Below the pieces are notes generated by a model that had not been told where the DNA came from, did not search any database, and saw only the letters and a list, made by a program, of their open reading frames with translations. 64,000 nt of DNA from Nocardia panacis (GTDB lineage: Bacteria; Actinomycetota; Actinomycetes; Mycobacteriales; Mycobacteriaceae). The stretch is taken from positions 186,001 to 250,000 of the forward strand of contig NZ_QZFU01000019.1 of NCBI RefSeq assembly GCF_003598715.1, in the 5' to 3' direction. Of the stretch, positions 38,639-48,628 are shown piece by piece (position 1 is the stretch's first letter; each line of letters opens with the position of its first letter). The position numbers and the translations under genes are program-made.

Positions 38639-38962
38639 TCAGGTCCCCGGATAGGTCAATGCGACGACAACGGCCACCGCGTCGGCTACCAGGACGGCGA
38701 CCGCCGTGCCCGTGACAACGCGAGCGCCATGATGGAAACGACCCCGGCGCAGTCCACGATTGCGCAGGACGCACAGCCCGGCGAGGGCGAGCATGGCGCA
38801 GGACGCGCCGAGCGGGGCGAACTGGGCCGGACGCCATCCACTGACCAGCGCGTGCTGGGCGAACAGCGCGGCGACGACCATCGCCGCCACCGCGGTCCGC
38901 CGCCAGGCCAGGGCGGTGCGCTCGGTGGCCAGGCCCTGTGTGGGAGTCTCATTCGGATGCAT
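38639..38962 (-). CDS. DUF202 membrane protein
   Basis: 107 residues from the ATG at 38962 (MHPNETPTQGLATERTALAW). It has the DUF202 opening LATERTALAWRRTAVA and three membrane helices. It is paired with a second DUF202 protein 144 bases upstream. Its function is unknown. Confidence 0.85.
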   Translation of the reverse strand: MHPNETPTQGLATERTALAWRRTAVAAMVVAALFAQHALVSGWRPAQFAPLGASCAMLALAGLCVLRNRGLRRGRFHHGARVVTGTAVAVLVADAVAVVVALTYPGT

Positions 38963-39106
38963 CCGTGGCTCAGCTCCTCGCCTGGCAAGGCGGAGGAGGA
39001 GCCGATACCGGGGTTGTCTCGGGGACGACGACAACGCGGCCAGGCGGCGAGCTGGCCCACGGCGGCGCCGGATCAGACTCCGACACAGGGCCTAAACGCG
39101 CGGGGC

Positions 39107-39451
39107 TCATCGCAGCAGCACCGCGACGCAGGCCAGGACCGAGATCGCGGCGATACCGATCGAAAGGATCGGCACCAGCACGGTGTCCGGGAGTTTGTCG
39201 CCGCGCCGCATGGCGGTGCCGACCCGCCGCCAGTGCCCATACGCGCCGACCGCGACGGTGACCGCGAGCAGCAGACAGCTCATGGCCAGCGCTCGACGCA
39301 GTCCAATCTCCGGAAACGGCTGGACCAGGGTCTGCACCGCGACCCCGCCCGCGAGCAGGCCGAGCGAGGTGCGCATCCAGGCCAGGAAGGTGCGCTCGTT
39401 GGCGAGGGTGAAGCGGTAGTCCGGATCGGATTCGGTGCGGTCGGTGGTCAT
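39107..39451 (-). CDS. DUF202 membrane protein (YidH-like)
   Basis: 114 residues from the ATG at 39451. The family signature is FTLANERTFLAWMRTSLGLL, then three membrane helices ending in ILSIGIAAISVLACVAVLLR. A short acidic N-terminus faces the cytoplasm. It is the longer partner of the DUF202 gene downstream; such YidH/YidG pairs are common. No function is known. Confidence 0.9.
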   Translation of the reverse strand: MTTDRTESDPDYRFTLANERTFLAWMRTSLGLLAGGVAVQTLVQPFPEIGLRRALAMSCLLLAVTVAVGAYGHWRRVGTAMRRGDKLPDTVLVPILSIGIAAISVLACVAVLLR

Positions 39452-39660
39452 ACCGACCTCGCGGCGGGAAGGTGCGTCACGTCGGACCACGCTACGTCGG
39501 GTTCGGATCCGGGTCCGGCGATCTCGGCCACCCGGATCGGGAGCACTACCGCCAAGGTCACCACGGGTCGTTTCCTCCGCATCCGATTCGCGAGTGGCTA
39601 CCATTCCGCAATCAGATTAGCGAGCGGTCGGGCGACCGTCCATGAACACGACCGGCCGTG

Positions 39661-40581
39661 TCAAGCGCGGGGATGAGCCTGATCATGCACCTTTTTGAGC
39701 CGCTCAATGGAGACATGTGTGTATAGCTGAGTGGTCGCCATACTCGCGTGGCCGAGCAGTTCCTGTACGACCCGCAGATCCGCGCCGCCCTCCAGCAGAT
39801 GGGTCGCCGCGGTGTGCCGCAAACCGTGCGGACCCATATCGGGTGCGCCGGGAATCGCCGAAACCACCTCGTGCACCACGGTTCTCGCCTGACGCTGATC
39901 CAATCGCCGCCCCCGCCGCCCCAGCAGCAGCGCGCGCCCCGAATCGGCGGTGGCGAAAGCCGAACGCCCAGACGCCAACCACGCCGCCAGCGCGGCATCC
40001 GCAGGCGCGCCGAACGGAGCCGAACGCTCCTTGTTGCCCTTGCCGAGCACCCGCACCACGCGCCGCTCGCGGTCCACATCATCGATATCGAGCCCGCACA
40101 GCTCGCTCACCCGGATCCCGGTGGCATACAGCAACTCGACGATCAGCCTGTCCCGCAAGGCCATCGGATCATGCTGCGCCGCACCCGATTCCGCGGCATC
40201 CATCGCCGCGATCGCCTGCCCGCGCCCCAGCACCGACGGCAGCACCCGGTGTGGTTTCGGCGCGGCGAGACGCAATCCCGGATCGATCGGCAGCCGACCC
40301 GTGCGCGTCAGCCACGCCGTGAAGGCGCGCGCCGAGGACGCCCGCCGGGCCATGGTCGTGCGCGCCGCACCCTCGGCCGCCTGCGCCGCCAGCCACGACC
40401 GCAACAGCGTCAAATCCAACTCCCGCACCGCCGAATCCGCCGACCGCGCAACCAGATGCGCCAACAGCGATCGCGCATCCCCCGCGTACGCCCGCACCGT
40501 GTGCTCCGACCGGTTCCGCCCCAATCGCAGGTAGCGTCCGTACTCGGCGACCAGCGCATCCAAATCCTCCGGCAACTCCAC
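39661..40581 (-). CDS. xerC: Tyrosine recombinase XerC
   Basis: 306 residues from the GTG at 40581 ([20 protein letters not shown]), which is the usual length; a longer start at 40662 adds an untypical tail. N-terminal SAM-like core-binding domain, then the catalytic domain with Arg in [13 protein letters not shown], Lys in [26 protein letters not shown] (His, Arg), HASMATTQ (His) and the nucleophile in LYTHVS. XerC with XerD resolves chromosome dimers at dif. The position near dprA matches Mycobacterium tuberculosis, so it is the core gene, not an island integrase. Confidence 0.94.
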   Translation of the reverse strand: MELPEDLDALVAEYGRYLRLGRNRSEHTVRAYAGDARSLLAHLVARSADSAVRELDLTLLRSWLAAQAAEGAARTTMARRASSARAFTAWLTRTGRLPIDPGLRLAAPKPHRVLPSVLGRGQAIAAMDAAESGAAQHDPMALRDRLIVELLYATGIRVSELCGLDIDDVDRERRVVRVLGKGNKERSAPFGAPADAALAAWLASGRSAFATADSGRALLLGRRGRRLDQRQARTVVHEVVSAIPGAPDMGPHGLRHTAATHLLEGGADLRVVQELLGHASMATTQLYTHVSIERLKKVHDQAHPRA

Positions 40582-40717
40582 TCCCCCACCGTGTCCGCCG
40601 CTCGGTCCACACGCAAGCCACCGCGCCGGGCAGGACCACTGCGGCCGCCGCAGTTCGGTCAACTATGCGTTCCGTTTCCCGCCGGAAACCTGCGCGCGCC
40701 TTTCCTATGGTCGGCCC

Positions 40718-41915
40718 ATGAATCTTCGGACGGATACCCGAATCACGGTGCTACGGACACCGGTCGTGTGGTTCATGGCGCTCGCGGCGGCGATCGGTAC
40801 GGCGACCACCTATCCGCTGCAGCCCGCTATCGCGGAGGTCGCCGAGTCGCTGCACACTTCGGTAGCCGCGGTGGGCGCGGCTCTCGCCTGCGGGCCGATC
40901 GGCTATCTGGCGGGTTTGGCCTTGCTTGTACCGCTCGTCGATCGTTTCACGCCTCGAGTGGTTGTGTCGGTCCAATTCGGCGTCCTGGCAACTGCTTTGG
41001 CGATCTGCGCGACGGTCGGCTCCCCGTGGCCGCTCGGTGCCGCGATCGGACTCATCGGAGCCGGATCCTCCGTCGGTGCGCAATTGAGTTCGGTAGCAGG
41101 GCGATTCGCGCAGCCGGGTCGGCGGGCGACAGTGCTCGGTATCGTGACCGCCGGTATTTCGGCCGGGATTCTCGCGGGACGCATCGTGGGCGGATGGCTG
41201 GTGGATGTCATGGGGTGGCGCGCGATGCTGATCGTCTTCGCCTGCGCGTGTATCGCCATTGCCGCAGGCGGCGCTGTACTGCCTACCGCGCCGGGATCGG
41301 CTACCACCGGCTATCTCGAGATGATGCGCGGGATACCGGCCTTGTATGCCCGGTATCCCACGCTCCGACAGGCTGCGGCTCGGGGAACGCTCTGGTTCTT
41401 CGCCTTTTGCGCGATCTGGGCCGGACTCGCGGTGGCACTGTCGCAACCGCCATTCTCGTATTCGCCCGAACGAATCGGCTTGTACGCCTTCGCCGGACTG
41501 CTCGGCATTGTCGCCACCCGGATTTCGGGAATGTGGACCGACCGTATCGGCGCGCGACGGGTGATCCTGATCGGTCTGACGCCTGCCGTCCTCAGCACGG
41601 CGACGCTCGCCGTGTTCCTGTCGAATACCGCCATCACCCTGCTGTGCCTGGGGCTTGTTCGACGCCGGACTGTTCGCCGCCCAGGTGGCCAACCAGAGCA
41701 CGATCCTGGCCATAGATCCCGCGGCCCCCGCCCGATTCAACAGCGCCTACATGATCGTCTACTTCATCGGCGGCAGCCTCGGCACCGCCTTCGGCGCGGC
41801 GGCCGTCGGCTGGTTCGGCTGGACGACCACGGCCGGACTCGCCGCCACGTCGATCGTCCTCGCCGCAGTTCTCACCGTTTCATCCCGGTGCCGTAGCACT
41901 CGGCGACAGCGGTGA
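40718..41915 (+). pseudogene. MFS transporter, frameshifted
   Basis: A 12-helix major-facilitator protein in two frames. The first (40718 to about 41650) starts MNLRTDTRITVLRTPVVWFM and has the motif A-like GIVTAGISAGILAGRIVGGW. At about 41650 the frame is lost. The C-terminal part (LFDAGLFAAQVANQSTILAI, then YFIGGSLGTAFGAAAVGWFG) continues in another frame to 41915. A single indel near GGGCTTGTTCGAC would restore it. Either the gene is inactive or the assembly has an error here. DHA1-type drug efflux is the likely original role. Confidence 0.8.
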
Positions 41916-42694
41916 ACGCCGCCCTTGGTTCCCCCGCCATATCCGGCTTCCCGGCGGCCCGGCGATCTTCCAGAACCTTGACAATGCCGAGACTCGCGAG
42001 GCCGAGAACGGTCACCGTCGGGGCGGTATCGGCCGCGCCGCGCCAGGTAGCCGCGCCGAAACCGGTGATCGCCAACGGCTTTCGCTGTGCGACCAACTCG
42101 CGCACGTCCGCGCGGAACCGGTCGGCGACTTCGGCGGAGCGGATGAGCTCGATCAACATGAGGTCGAATGGCAACCAGTCGAGCCGCTCGAACGATATGG
42201 CGCAGTAGGTGAGGTTGCCGCGAAAGTGTTCGTGGACGACCACCACGGCCTCGCCGAGGAATTTGTCGAGGCGAGCGACCAGCTCGGCGAGTCGCTCCTG
42301 TCGGGTATTCGGATTCCCCAGCAGGAATTCCAGCCGCGCCCGGACGGTGTCGCCGGGCAGGAACTCTCGGGTCATCAAGCCGAGTTCGACGCCGGTGACG
42401 AAGACGACCTCGCCTCCTACGGCGCGCAGCCGCTCGGCCCGCCGCACGCAGTCGGCGAACAGCGACAGGATCTCCGCGCTCGCGAGTTCCACCAGATACG
42501 GCGGGGACCAGAGTCCGAGCTCGATCGCGCATCGTGCGCCACCTCCAGTCGCTGCCGGTCGACTCCGGCGATGTGGACGGCATCGCAGTGCAATTCGCCT
42601 CGGATGACCGCCGGCGCCCGCTTGACCACCGCGCGGGGTCGAAGTCTTCTCGCGAAAACCGGCCGTTCTGGAAGAACCCGGTGTCGTAGATCAT
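41872..42694 (-). pseudogene. Decayed TIM-barrel-like protein
   Basis: Start MIYDTGFFQNGRFSREDFDP at 42694, then the frame shifts twice (VIRGELHCDAVHIAGVDRQR in one frame, ELASAEILSLFADCVRRAER in the next). The C-terminal blocks EVVFVTGVELGLMTREFLPG and PLAITGFGAATWRGAAD, then SLGIVKVLEDRRAAGKPDMA, match an actinobacterial glycosidase-like family of about 360 residues, but about 50 residues are missing before SLGIVKV. Several lesions make this a clear pseudogene. It overlaps the decayed MFS gene by 44 bases. Confidence 0.75.
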
Positions 42695-42757
42695 TCCCCT
42701 ACCGCGCACTGCGTGTACTCCTTCTGTCGATCCGAAGTGCCGCGCCGCCAGACCAAA

Positions 42758-42785
42758 CGCAATCTTGCATGCACGCAAGATTGCG
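42758..42785. promoter_or_regulatory. Palindromic operator upstream of the TetR gene
   Basis: Perfect 11-bp inverted repeat (CGCAATCTTGC, six bases, GCAAGATTGCG) ending 28 bases before the TetR start at 42814. Its size and spacing fit a TetR-family site. Confidence 0.75.
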
Positions 42786-42813
42786 CACGCGCAGAATGTG
42801 GCAGGATGGGGAC

Positions 42814-43443
42814 GTGACGACGAGACCGGCGGGTTTGCGCGAACGCAAGAAGGAAGCCACCCGCATAGCGCTGCGGGAAGCAGCACTGCGGCTGGCCTTG
42901 GAACAGGGACCGGATAACGTGCGGGTCGAGGACATCGCCGAAGCGGCCGGTGTCTCGCCGAGGACCTACAACAACTACTTCTCCAGCCGCGAACATGCGA
43001 TCGCCGCCGCCGTCACCGCGGATCGGGACGCTCGAATCGCGACGATGGTCGCGACCCGACCGACCGGAGTTCGGCTCGCCGAGGCCGTCACCGAGGCGGT
43101 CCTGGCCCAATACAGCGACCCCGGTGCGAGCCGACGCGACACTCTGCTGCTGATCACCACCCACCCGGCCTTGCGCGAAGCGTTCCTGGGCACCACCGGC
43201 GGCATCACAGGATCGCTGGCCGACGCGATCGCGAGCCACCTCCGCGATGCCGACGGTCCGACCGCCAAGGTGCTCGCCGCCGGGGTCGCCGCAGCCGTCC
43301 GTATCGCGCTCGAACAGTGGCTACAGCCGGGCATCCCCACCTCGGGCCTGGTCGTCACTTCCGGCTCACTACCGGATCTGCTCCGCACCTGTCTCGCCCC
43401 ACTCCACCCCGCCTTCGACGCGGCCGAGGCGAGACCACAGTGA
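42814..43443 (+). CDS. TetR-family regulator
   Basis: 209 residues from the GTG at 42814 (ATG at 42796 also open), with GGATGGGG upstream. The DNA-binding helices are VRVEDIAEAAGVSPRTYNNYFSSREH. The ligand domain has no recognised subgroup. It sits beside two decayed genes, an MFS efflux pump and a TIM-barrel protein, that might have been its targets; the 28-bp palindrome lies between. Confidence 0.9.
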   Translation: MTTRPAGLRERKKEATRIALREAALRLALEQGPDNVRVEDIAEAAGVSPRTYNNYFSSREHAIAAAVTADRDARIATMVATRPTGVRLAEAVTEAVLAQYSDPGASRRDTLLLITTHPALREAFLGTTGGITGSLADAIASHLRDADGPTAKVLAAGVAAAVRIALEQWLQPGIPTSGLVVTSGSLPDLLRTCLAPLHPAFDAAEARPQ

Positions 43444-43455
43444 CAACCGCATTAC

Positions 43456-44643
43456 TCAGGGCCCATGTCGGATTCGGTGCCAACCGTTCTCGTCAACGCC
43501 GATGAGACCTGCGAATTCGAGCACGGGAAGTGCGGCGCGGACCTCTGGGAGGGCGATTCCGGAGGCGGTGGCCAACTCTCGGGGTTGTCGGGAGCCGGTA
43601 CGCGGGAGGGCGTCGAAGACGAGGGCCTCATTGCCCGACACGGCGGATTCGGTGGTATCGGGCTGCGAAAGACGAAGCGGGCCTGCTTCTTCGATGATGT
43701 CCTCGGCTCTGGTGACCAGGCGCGCCTCGCCCTCGCGGATCATGCGATGGCAGCCGACGGAATTCGCCGTGGTGACCGGCCCCGGAATGGCCAGGGCGGG
43801 CAGGCCCAATCGCCGCGCCCACTTCGCGGTATTGCGGGCGCCGCTGCGCGACCCGGCCTCCACGACCACCACCCCATCGGACAGGGCGGCGATCAGGCGA
43901 TTCCGAGCCAGGAAGTGGTGTTTGTGCGCGGGAACACCCAGCGGGTATTCGCTGACCACCAAGCCGGATTCGGCTATCTGAGCAATCAGACGGTCGTGCG
44001 CGGCGGGATAGGGGCGGTCGACACCGCGGGCCAGCACCGCGACGGTGCTGCCGCCCAAGGACAGCGCGACTCGGTGCGCGATCCCGTCGATACCGAAGGC
44101 GGCGCCCGAGACGATCGTCCACCCCTGTGCCACGAGATCACCCACCACCTCACCGGTGACCTGTGCTCCGTAGTCGTCGTTGTACCGTCGGCCGACGACC
44201 GCGATCGCGCGCTCGGTGCACGCGGACAGCGATCCCGGACCGCGCACCCACAGCGCCAGCGGCATCGCACCCTCCCGACCCGCATCCAGGCGAGCCAACC
44301 CCAGCAGCCGCCAGGCGGGCCACTCGGCATCATCGGGTGTCACCACCCGCGCCCCGATCCGCTCGGCCAGCTCCAAATCCCTTGCGGCCCTATCGATCCC
44401 CCGCCGCTGCTGCGTCGCCGGGCGCAGCGACTCCGGCAGATCGCTTTCCCGCACCGCGCGCGCCGCCTCCACCACGCCCACCGAGGCGATCAATGCCGAC
44501 ACCGCCGCACACGGACCCTGCACCACCCGCGACAGATAGACCCAGGCCAACCTCCGCTCATCCGAATCCGCCACAGACGACCCGCATGCGGGATACCCGG
44601 CCGCGCCCGGCGCCTCGAAGCTTGCTGCCCCGACCCCGCTCAT
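43456..44643 (-). CDS. dprA: DNA-processing protein DprA
   Basis: 395 residues, ATG overlapping the comM stop by four bases. The Rossmann-like DprA core is present: IAVVGRRYNDDYG, IVSGAAFGIDGIAHRVAL, SEYPLGVPAHKHHFLARNRL, and a C-terminal winged helix (FDALPRTGSRQPRELATASG). It loads RecA on single-stranded DNA during transformation. The order dprA-comM-yraN is as in mycobacteria. Confidence 0.94.
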   Translation of the reverse strand: MSGVGAASFEAPGAAGYPACGSSVADSDERRLAWVYLSRVVQGPCAAVSALIASVGVVEAARAVRESDLPESLRPATQQRRGIDRAARDLELAERIGARVVTPDDAEWPAWRLLGLARLDAGREGAMPLALWVRGPGSLSACTERAIAVVGRRYNDDYGAQVTGEVVGDLVAQGWTIVSGAAFGIDGIAHRVALSLGGSTVAVLARGVDRPYPAAHDRLIAQIAESGLVVSEYPLGVPAHKHHFLARNRLIAALSDGVVVVEAGSRSGARNTAKWARRLGLPALAIPGPVTTANSVGCHRMIREGEARLVTRAEDIIEEAGPLRLSQPDTTESAVSGNEALVFDALPRTGSRQPRELATASGIALPEVRAALPVLEFAGLIGVDENGWHRIRHGP

Positions 44644-46145
44644 TGGACACCTCGCTGACGGAAATTCATGGCGGACAGCACATCCTGACAGGTGGGGAGA
44701 TCGGCGCCGCGCAGGTCGGCGATGGTCCAGGCGACGCGGATGGCACGGTCCGCGCCGCGGGCGGACATCCGGCCGAGGCGCAAGGCTGTCTCGATCGGGG
44801 CGATGGTGGCATGCGGGAGGCGGAAGCGTTGCCGCAGGATGTGGCCGGGCACCTCGGCATTGGTGGTCCAGCCGTACTCGTGCCAGCGGGCCACGGCGGC
44901 GGCGCGGGCCACGGCCACTCGGGCACGCACCACGGCACTGCTCTCCGCGGATTCGGCACTGATGGCGCTGGATTGACCGTGCATCCGGACCCAGATATCT
45001 ATCCGGTCCATCAGTGGCCCCGAGAGCTTGCCCAGATAGCGGCGGCGGGCCAACGGCGCACAAATGCAGTCGACATCGCGGGCGGGGGCGCACGGGCAGG
45101 GGTTGGCCGCCATGACCAGTTGAAATCTGGCCGGATACCGGGCCACGCCATCACGGCGGGCGATACGCACCTCGCCCTCCTCGAGCGGGGTGCGCAGCGC
45201 CTCGAGGATGTGGGTGCTGATCTCGGCGCACTCGTCGAGGAACAACACGCCGCGATGTGCCCGGCTGACCGCGCCAGGGCGGGCGGATCCGGAGCCGCCA
45301 CCGATCATGGCCGCCGCCGAGGTGGAATGGTGCGGGGCGACGAAAGGCGGTGCGGTGATGAGAGGTTGGTCGCCCGACAGTACGCCCGCCATGGAGTGGA
45401 TGGCCGTGACCTCCAGCGACTCGGATTCGGTGAGCGGCGGCAGCAGACCGGGAAGACGTTGCGCCAGCATCGTTTTCCCGATACCGGGCGGACCGGTGAG
45501 CAGTAGGTGATGTCCGCCCGCCGCCGCGATTTCCAGCGCCCAGCGCGCTTCCTCCTGGCCTGCGACCTCGCTCAGATCGCCACCGGAGGGGACCACCTCG
45601 GGCAATTGACCGTCCGGTTCGACGAGCGCGCCCTCCCCGCGCAACCAAGCGATGACCGTACGCAGGGTATCCGCACCCAAAACCGTTATGCCGTCGACCA
45701 ATCCGGCCTCGGCCAGCACCGAGCACGGCACCACGGCCGTGGCACACCCGGCGTCGCGCGCGGCGATGACCGCGGGCAGGATGCCGCGCACCCGACGCAC
45801 CCGACCGTCGAGCGCCAACTCGCCGAGCAGCACCGTACGAGCCAGCCGCTCGGCGGGCACCAATCCGGCCGCGTCGAGGACGGCCACCGCCAGGGCCAGA
45901 TCGTAGACACTGCCCACCTTCGGCAGCGTGGCGGGTGAGAGGGCCAGGATCACCCGGCCATCGGGCCACTTCTCCCCCGAATTCGTGACCGCGGCACGCA
46001 CCCTGTCCCGCGATTCCTGCAGTGCGGTATCGGGGAGGCCGACCAGGTGCACCGACGGCAGGCCCTGGCCCACATCGGCCTCGATCTCGATGAGTTGGCC
46101 GTCGACCCCCGTCACCGCGACGGAATACGCACGACCGAGCGGCAT
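44640..46145 (-). CDS. comM: ComM/YifB-family Mg-chelatase-like ATPase
   Basis: 501 residues from the ATG at 46145. N-terminal Lon-like domain (AYSVAVTGVDGQLIEIEADV), then an AAA+ domain with Walker A GPPGIGKT, Walker B VLFLDEC and sensor NPCPCAPARDVDCICAP (Cys cluster typical of YifB), then a C-terminal helical part. Such hexameric helicases promote branch migration in transformation. Coupled to both neighbours by overlaps of one and four bases. Confidence 0.94.
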   Translation of the reverse strand: MPLGRAYSVAVTGVDGQLIEIEADVGQGLPSVHLVGLPDTALQESRDRVRAAVTNSGEKWPDGRVILALSPATLPKVGSVYDLALAVAVLDAAGLVPAERLARTVLLGELALDGRVRRVRGILPAVIAARDAGCATAVVPCSVLAEAGLVDGITVLGADTLRTVIAWLRGEGALVEPDGQLPEVVPSGGDLSEVAGQEEARWALEIAAAGGHHLLLTGPPGIGKTMLAQRLPGLLPPLTESESLEVTAIHSMAGVLSGDQPLITAPPFVAPHHSTSAAAMIGGGSGSARPGAVSRAHRGVLFLDECAEISTHILEALRTPLEEGEVRIARRDGVARYPARFQLVMAANPCPCAPARDVDCICAPLARRRYLGKLSGPLMDRIDIWVRMHGQSSAISAESAESSAVVRARVAVARAAAVARWHEYGWTTNAEVPGHILRQRFRLPHATIAPIETALRLGRMSARGADRAIRVAWTIADLRGADLPTCQDVLSAMNFRQRGVQ

Positions 46146-46534
46146 CAGAACACCCCCGGCAGATGGTCGATGACGGGGCGGTGTCCGCGAGTGACCAGCA
46201 CCGACACCACATCGAAGCGGACATGCCGCCACGGCTGCTCCTGCTCGTGCAGCCAGAACAGCGCCAACTGCCGAATGCGCCGACGTTTGGCGAAGGTGAC
46301 CGATTCGGCCGGGGTGCCGTAGCCGAGGCCGGTGCGCGTCTTCACCTCGACGAAGGCGGTGACCCGCTCGTCGCGGGCGATCAGGTCCAGTTCGCCGTAG
46401 CGGCACCGCCAATTGCGCGCAACGATCTGCATACCCGTATCGAGCAGGTATTGGGCGGCGAGAGTCTCGCCATATGCGCCGAGCGCCTTCTTGTCCACCT
46501 TGTCTGCCACACGGACAGCATGATGCGGAACCAC
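46145..46534 (-). CDS. yraN: YraN (UPF0102) family, putative nuclease
   Basis: 129 residues from a GTG at 46534; a second GTG at 46510 (VADKVDKKALG) is equally likely. The Holliday-junction-resolvase-like core is LGAYGETLAAQYLLDTG, then RYGELDLIARDERVTAFVEVKTR (Glu-Asp-Glu-Val-Lys of the PD-(D/E)XK fold). Its cellular role is not established. It precedes comM and dprA in an operon of DNA-uptake genes. Confidence 0.92.
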   Translation of the reverse strand: MVPHHAVRVADKVDKKALGAYGETLAAQYLLDTGMQIVARNWRCRYGELDLIARDERVTAFVEVKTRTGLGYGTPAESVTFAKRRRIRQLALFWLHEQEQPWRHVRFDVVSVLVTRGHRPVIDHLPGVF

Positions 46535-46610
46535 CGTGCGCTTATGGCCGTGACCTGGGCGAAAAGCAACCCTGTTGACAGCCGCCGGGCTGTGGACAAT
46601 CGGCGACCGA

Positions 46611-46916
46611 CTACTCGGGCAGGCGCAGGTCCGGCTTTTCCAACTCCTCGATATTCACATCCTTGAAGGTGATCACCCGGACGTGTTTGACGAAGCGGGC
46701 GGGCCGGTACATATCCCAGACCCAGGCATCGCTCATCCGCACCTCGAAGTACACCTCGCCGTCGGCGTTCTGCGGACGCAACTCCACGGAGTTGGCCAGG
46801 TAGAAGCGGCGCTCGGTCTCCACCACGTACGAGAACTGACCGACGATGTCCTTGTACTCGCGATACAGCGAGAGCTCCATCTCGGTTTCGTATTTCTCCA
46901 GGTCCTCGGCACTCAT
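46611..46916 (-). CDS. DUF2469 family protein
   Basis: 101 residues: MSAEDLEKYETEMELSLYRE, then DIVGQFSYVVETERRFYLAN. This small conserved actinobacterial protein corresponds to Rv2901c of Mycobacterium tuberculosis. It is always in this neighbourhood between rnhB and yraN. No function is known. Confidence 0.93.
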   Translation of the reverse strand: MSAEDLEKYETEMELSLYREYKDIVGQFSYVVETERRFYLANSVELRPQNADGEVYFEVRMSDAWVWDMYRPARFVKHVRVITFKDVNIEELEKPDLRLPE

Positions 46917-46962
46917 CGGGTGGGACGTCCTCCTTCTCGGCGCAGTGCTTGCTCACTTGCCA

Positions 46963-47706
46963 TCATCGCGCACGGACGGCATCGGTAGCCACTCGCCCGT
47001 CGGCGGCCTTGGCGACAGAGCCGTCGCCGAGGACCGCGCCGGGGTAGTCTACCGAGGCCGCGCCCTCGAATTCCCGGACGTTGCGCCAGGACCGCCGATG
47101 TTCGCTGGTCGGACCGAGCCGTTCCAGCGCGGCCGTGTGCTCGGGCGTGTTGTACCCCTTGTGCGCCGCGAATCCGTAGCCGGGGAAACGCGCGTCGAGG
47201 TCGACCATCATCCGATCGCGGGTCACCTTGGCCAGGATGCTGGCCGCGGCGATACACGCGGCCGCCGCGTCACCGCCGATCACCGGCAGCGAGGGCACCG
47301 GAATGCCCGGCACTCGGAAGCCGTCGGTCAGCACATAGCCGGGTGTCTGCCCGAGTCCGGCCACCGCCCGGCGCATCCCCTCGATATTGGCCACGTGAAT
47401 CCCGAGGGAGTCGATCTCCCACGCTGGGACCACGACCACCTTCCAGGCCAGAGCGAGCCGGGTGATGACCGGATACAGCTCCTCGCGCACCGCCTCGGTC
47501 AGCTTCTTGGAATCGTCGAGTCCGGCCAGCTTGTCGTAGGCCTTGGGCGCGAGCAGACATGCCGCCACCACCAGCGGACCCGCGCACGGGCCGCGCCCCG
47601 CCTCGTCGACGCCCGCGACCGGGCCGAGGCCGCTGCGGATCAGCGCCGCCTCCAGGGTGCGCAAACCGCTCGCACGGCGCATCACCGTGCGCGGCGGCCA
47701 ACTCAT
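46963..47706 (-). CDS. rnhB: Ribonuclease HII
   Basis: 247 residues from the ATG at 47706 ([20 protein letters not shown]). It removes ribonucleotides from DNA and RNA-DNA hybrids. The catalytic Asp-Glu motif is [20 protein letters not shown], then LDDSKKL, with [13 protein letters not shown] later. The C-terminal 25 residues are an extra tail. Located between lepB and DUF2469 as in mycobacteria. Confidence 0.95.
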   Translation of the reverse strand: MSWPPRTVMRRASGLRTLEAALIRSGLGPVAGVDEAGRGPCAGPLVVAACLLAPKAYDKLAGLDDSKKLTEAVREELYPVITRLALAWKVVVVPAWEIDSLGIHVANIEGMRRAVAGLGQTPGYVLTDGFRVPGIPVPSLPVIGGDAAAACIAAASILAKVTRDRMMVDLDARFPGYGFAAHKGYNTPEHTAALERLGPTSEHRRSWRNVREFEGAASVDYPGAVLGDGSVAKAADGRVATDAVRAR

Positions 47707-47795
47707 GCTCCAGCTCATCCGACTCGACGTCTTCCGGGTCTGCCCCACCTACCGATTATCCTGCGCCCGTGGGAGATTGGTTCGCCGGGGTCGAA

Positions 47796-48563
47796 CTACT
47801 GGGGATTCTGGGCGTGCACCGGACCGATCCGCCCCGGCGGCCAGATCTTGAAGACGGCCTTGCCGCGCACATTCTTGATCGGCACCGTGCCCTGGAACTC
47901 GTCGCCCACGTGGGCGCGCGAATCCCTGGACTCGCGGCGGTTGTCGCCCATGACCCACAGATTGCCCTCGGGCACCTTGATCGGCCCGAAGACGCGACCC
48001 ACCGGGTAGACGGCATTGGCCCCGTTGGGATTCCACGGGTAGTCGAATTTGACGTACGGCTCGTCCAGCGGTTTGCCGTCGACCAGGATCCTGCCCTGCG
48101 CGTCGCAGCACTGCACCGTCTGCCCGCCCACCGCGATCACGCGCTTGACCAGGTCGTTCTCATCGGGTGGCACGAGTCCGAAGAAGGAGAAGAAGTTCTG
48201 CACGCCGCGGGTGACGGTATTGCTCGACCGGATCGACTTGTAGGTGTCGTTCCAGGAGGGCGGCCCCACGAAGACCACGACATCGCCCGGCTTGGGATCG
48301 CCGAAGTCGTAGGTGAGTTTCTCGACGTAGATGCGGTCGCCGGTGCAGCCCGCGCAACCGTGCAGGGTGGGTTCCATCGACTGCGACGGGATGACGTACG
48401 GGCGTCCGATGAAGGTCACCATGAGTGCCGCGATCACCGCGGCGATGACGAGCAGGATGGGCAGCTCCTGCCAGAACGGGCGCTGCTTCTTCTTCTCCTT
48501 GCGCCGACCAGTCCCCTCGTTGTCCGCATCGGACACCGTCATCGACCCACTTTCGTCTGCCAC
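47796..48563 (-). CDS. lepB: Signal peptidase I
   Basis: 255 residues. The acidic then basic N-terminus precedes a membrane anchor (ELPILLVIAAVIAALMVTFI). The catalytic Ser is in IPSQSMEPTL and the Lys in DLVKRVIAVGG; GDNRRESRDSR follows. It cuts Sec and Tat signal peptides outside the membrane. It lies downstream of rplS, with a hairpin between. Confidence 0.95.
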   Translation of the reverse strand: MADESGSMTVSDADNEGTGRRKEKKKQRPFWQELPILLVIAAVIAALMVTFIGRPYVIPSQSMEPTLHGCAGCTGDRIYVEKLTYDFGDPKPGDVVVFVGPPSWNDTYKSIRSSNTVTRGVQNFFSFFGLVPPDENDLVKRVIAVGGQTVQCCDAQGRILVDGKPLDEPYVKFDYPWNPNGANAVYPVGRVFGPIKVPEGNLWVMGDNRRESRDSRAHVGDEFQGTVPIKNVRGKAVFKIWPPGRIGPVHAQNPQ

Positions 48564-48576
48564 GCGGAACAGAGTA

Positions 48577-48609
48577 GCCCGGCACCGGACCGAAGGTCCG
48601 ATGCCGGGC
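48577..48609 (-). terminator. Hairpin after rplS
   Basis: Arms GCCCGGCACCGGACC (48577-48591) and GGTCCGATGCCGGGC (48595-48609) pair with one mismatch around GAA, 19 bases past the rplS stop on the minus strand and just before lepB. No U-tract follows. A strong candidate actinobacterial terminator or attenuator. Confidence 0.8.
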
Positions 48610-48628
48610 TAGGCAAAGATCGGTAAGC

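Noticed and set aside
39661..40581. XerC as the integrase of the rlmN island
   Set aside because: Position between core genes and length fit the chromosomal XerC; it is 11 kb from rlmN.
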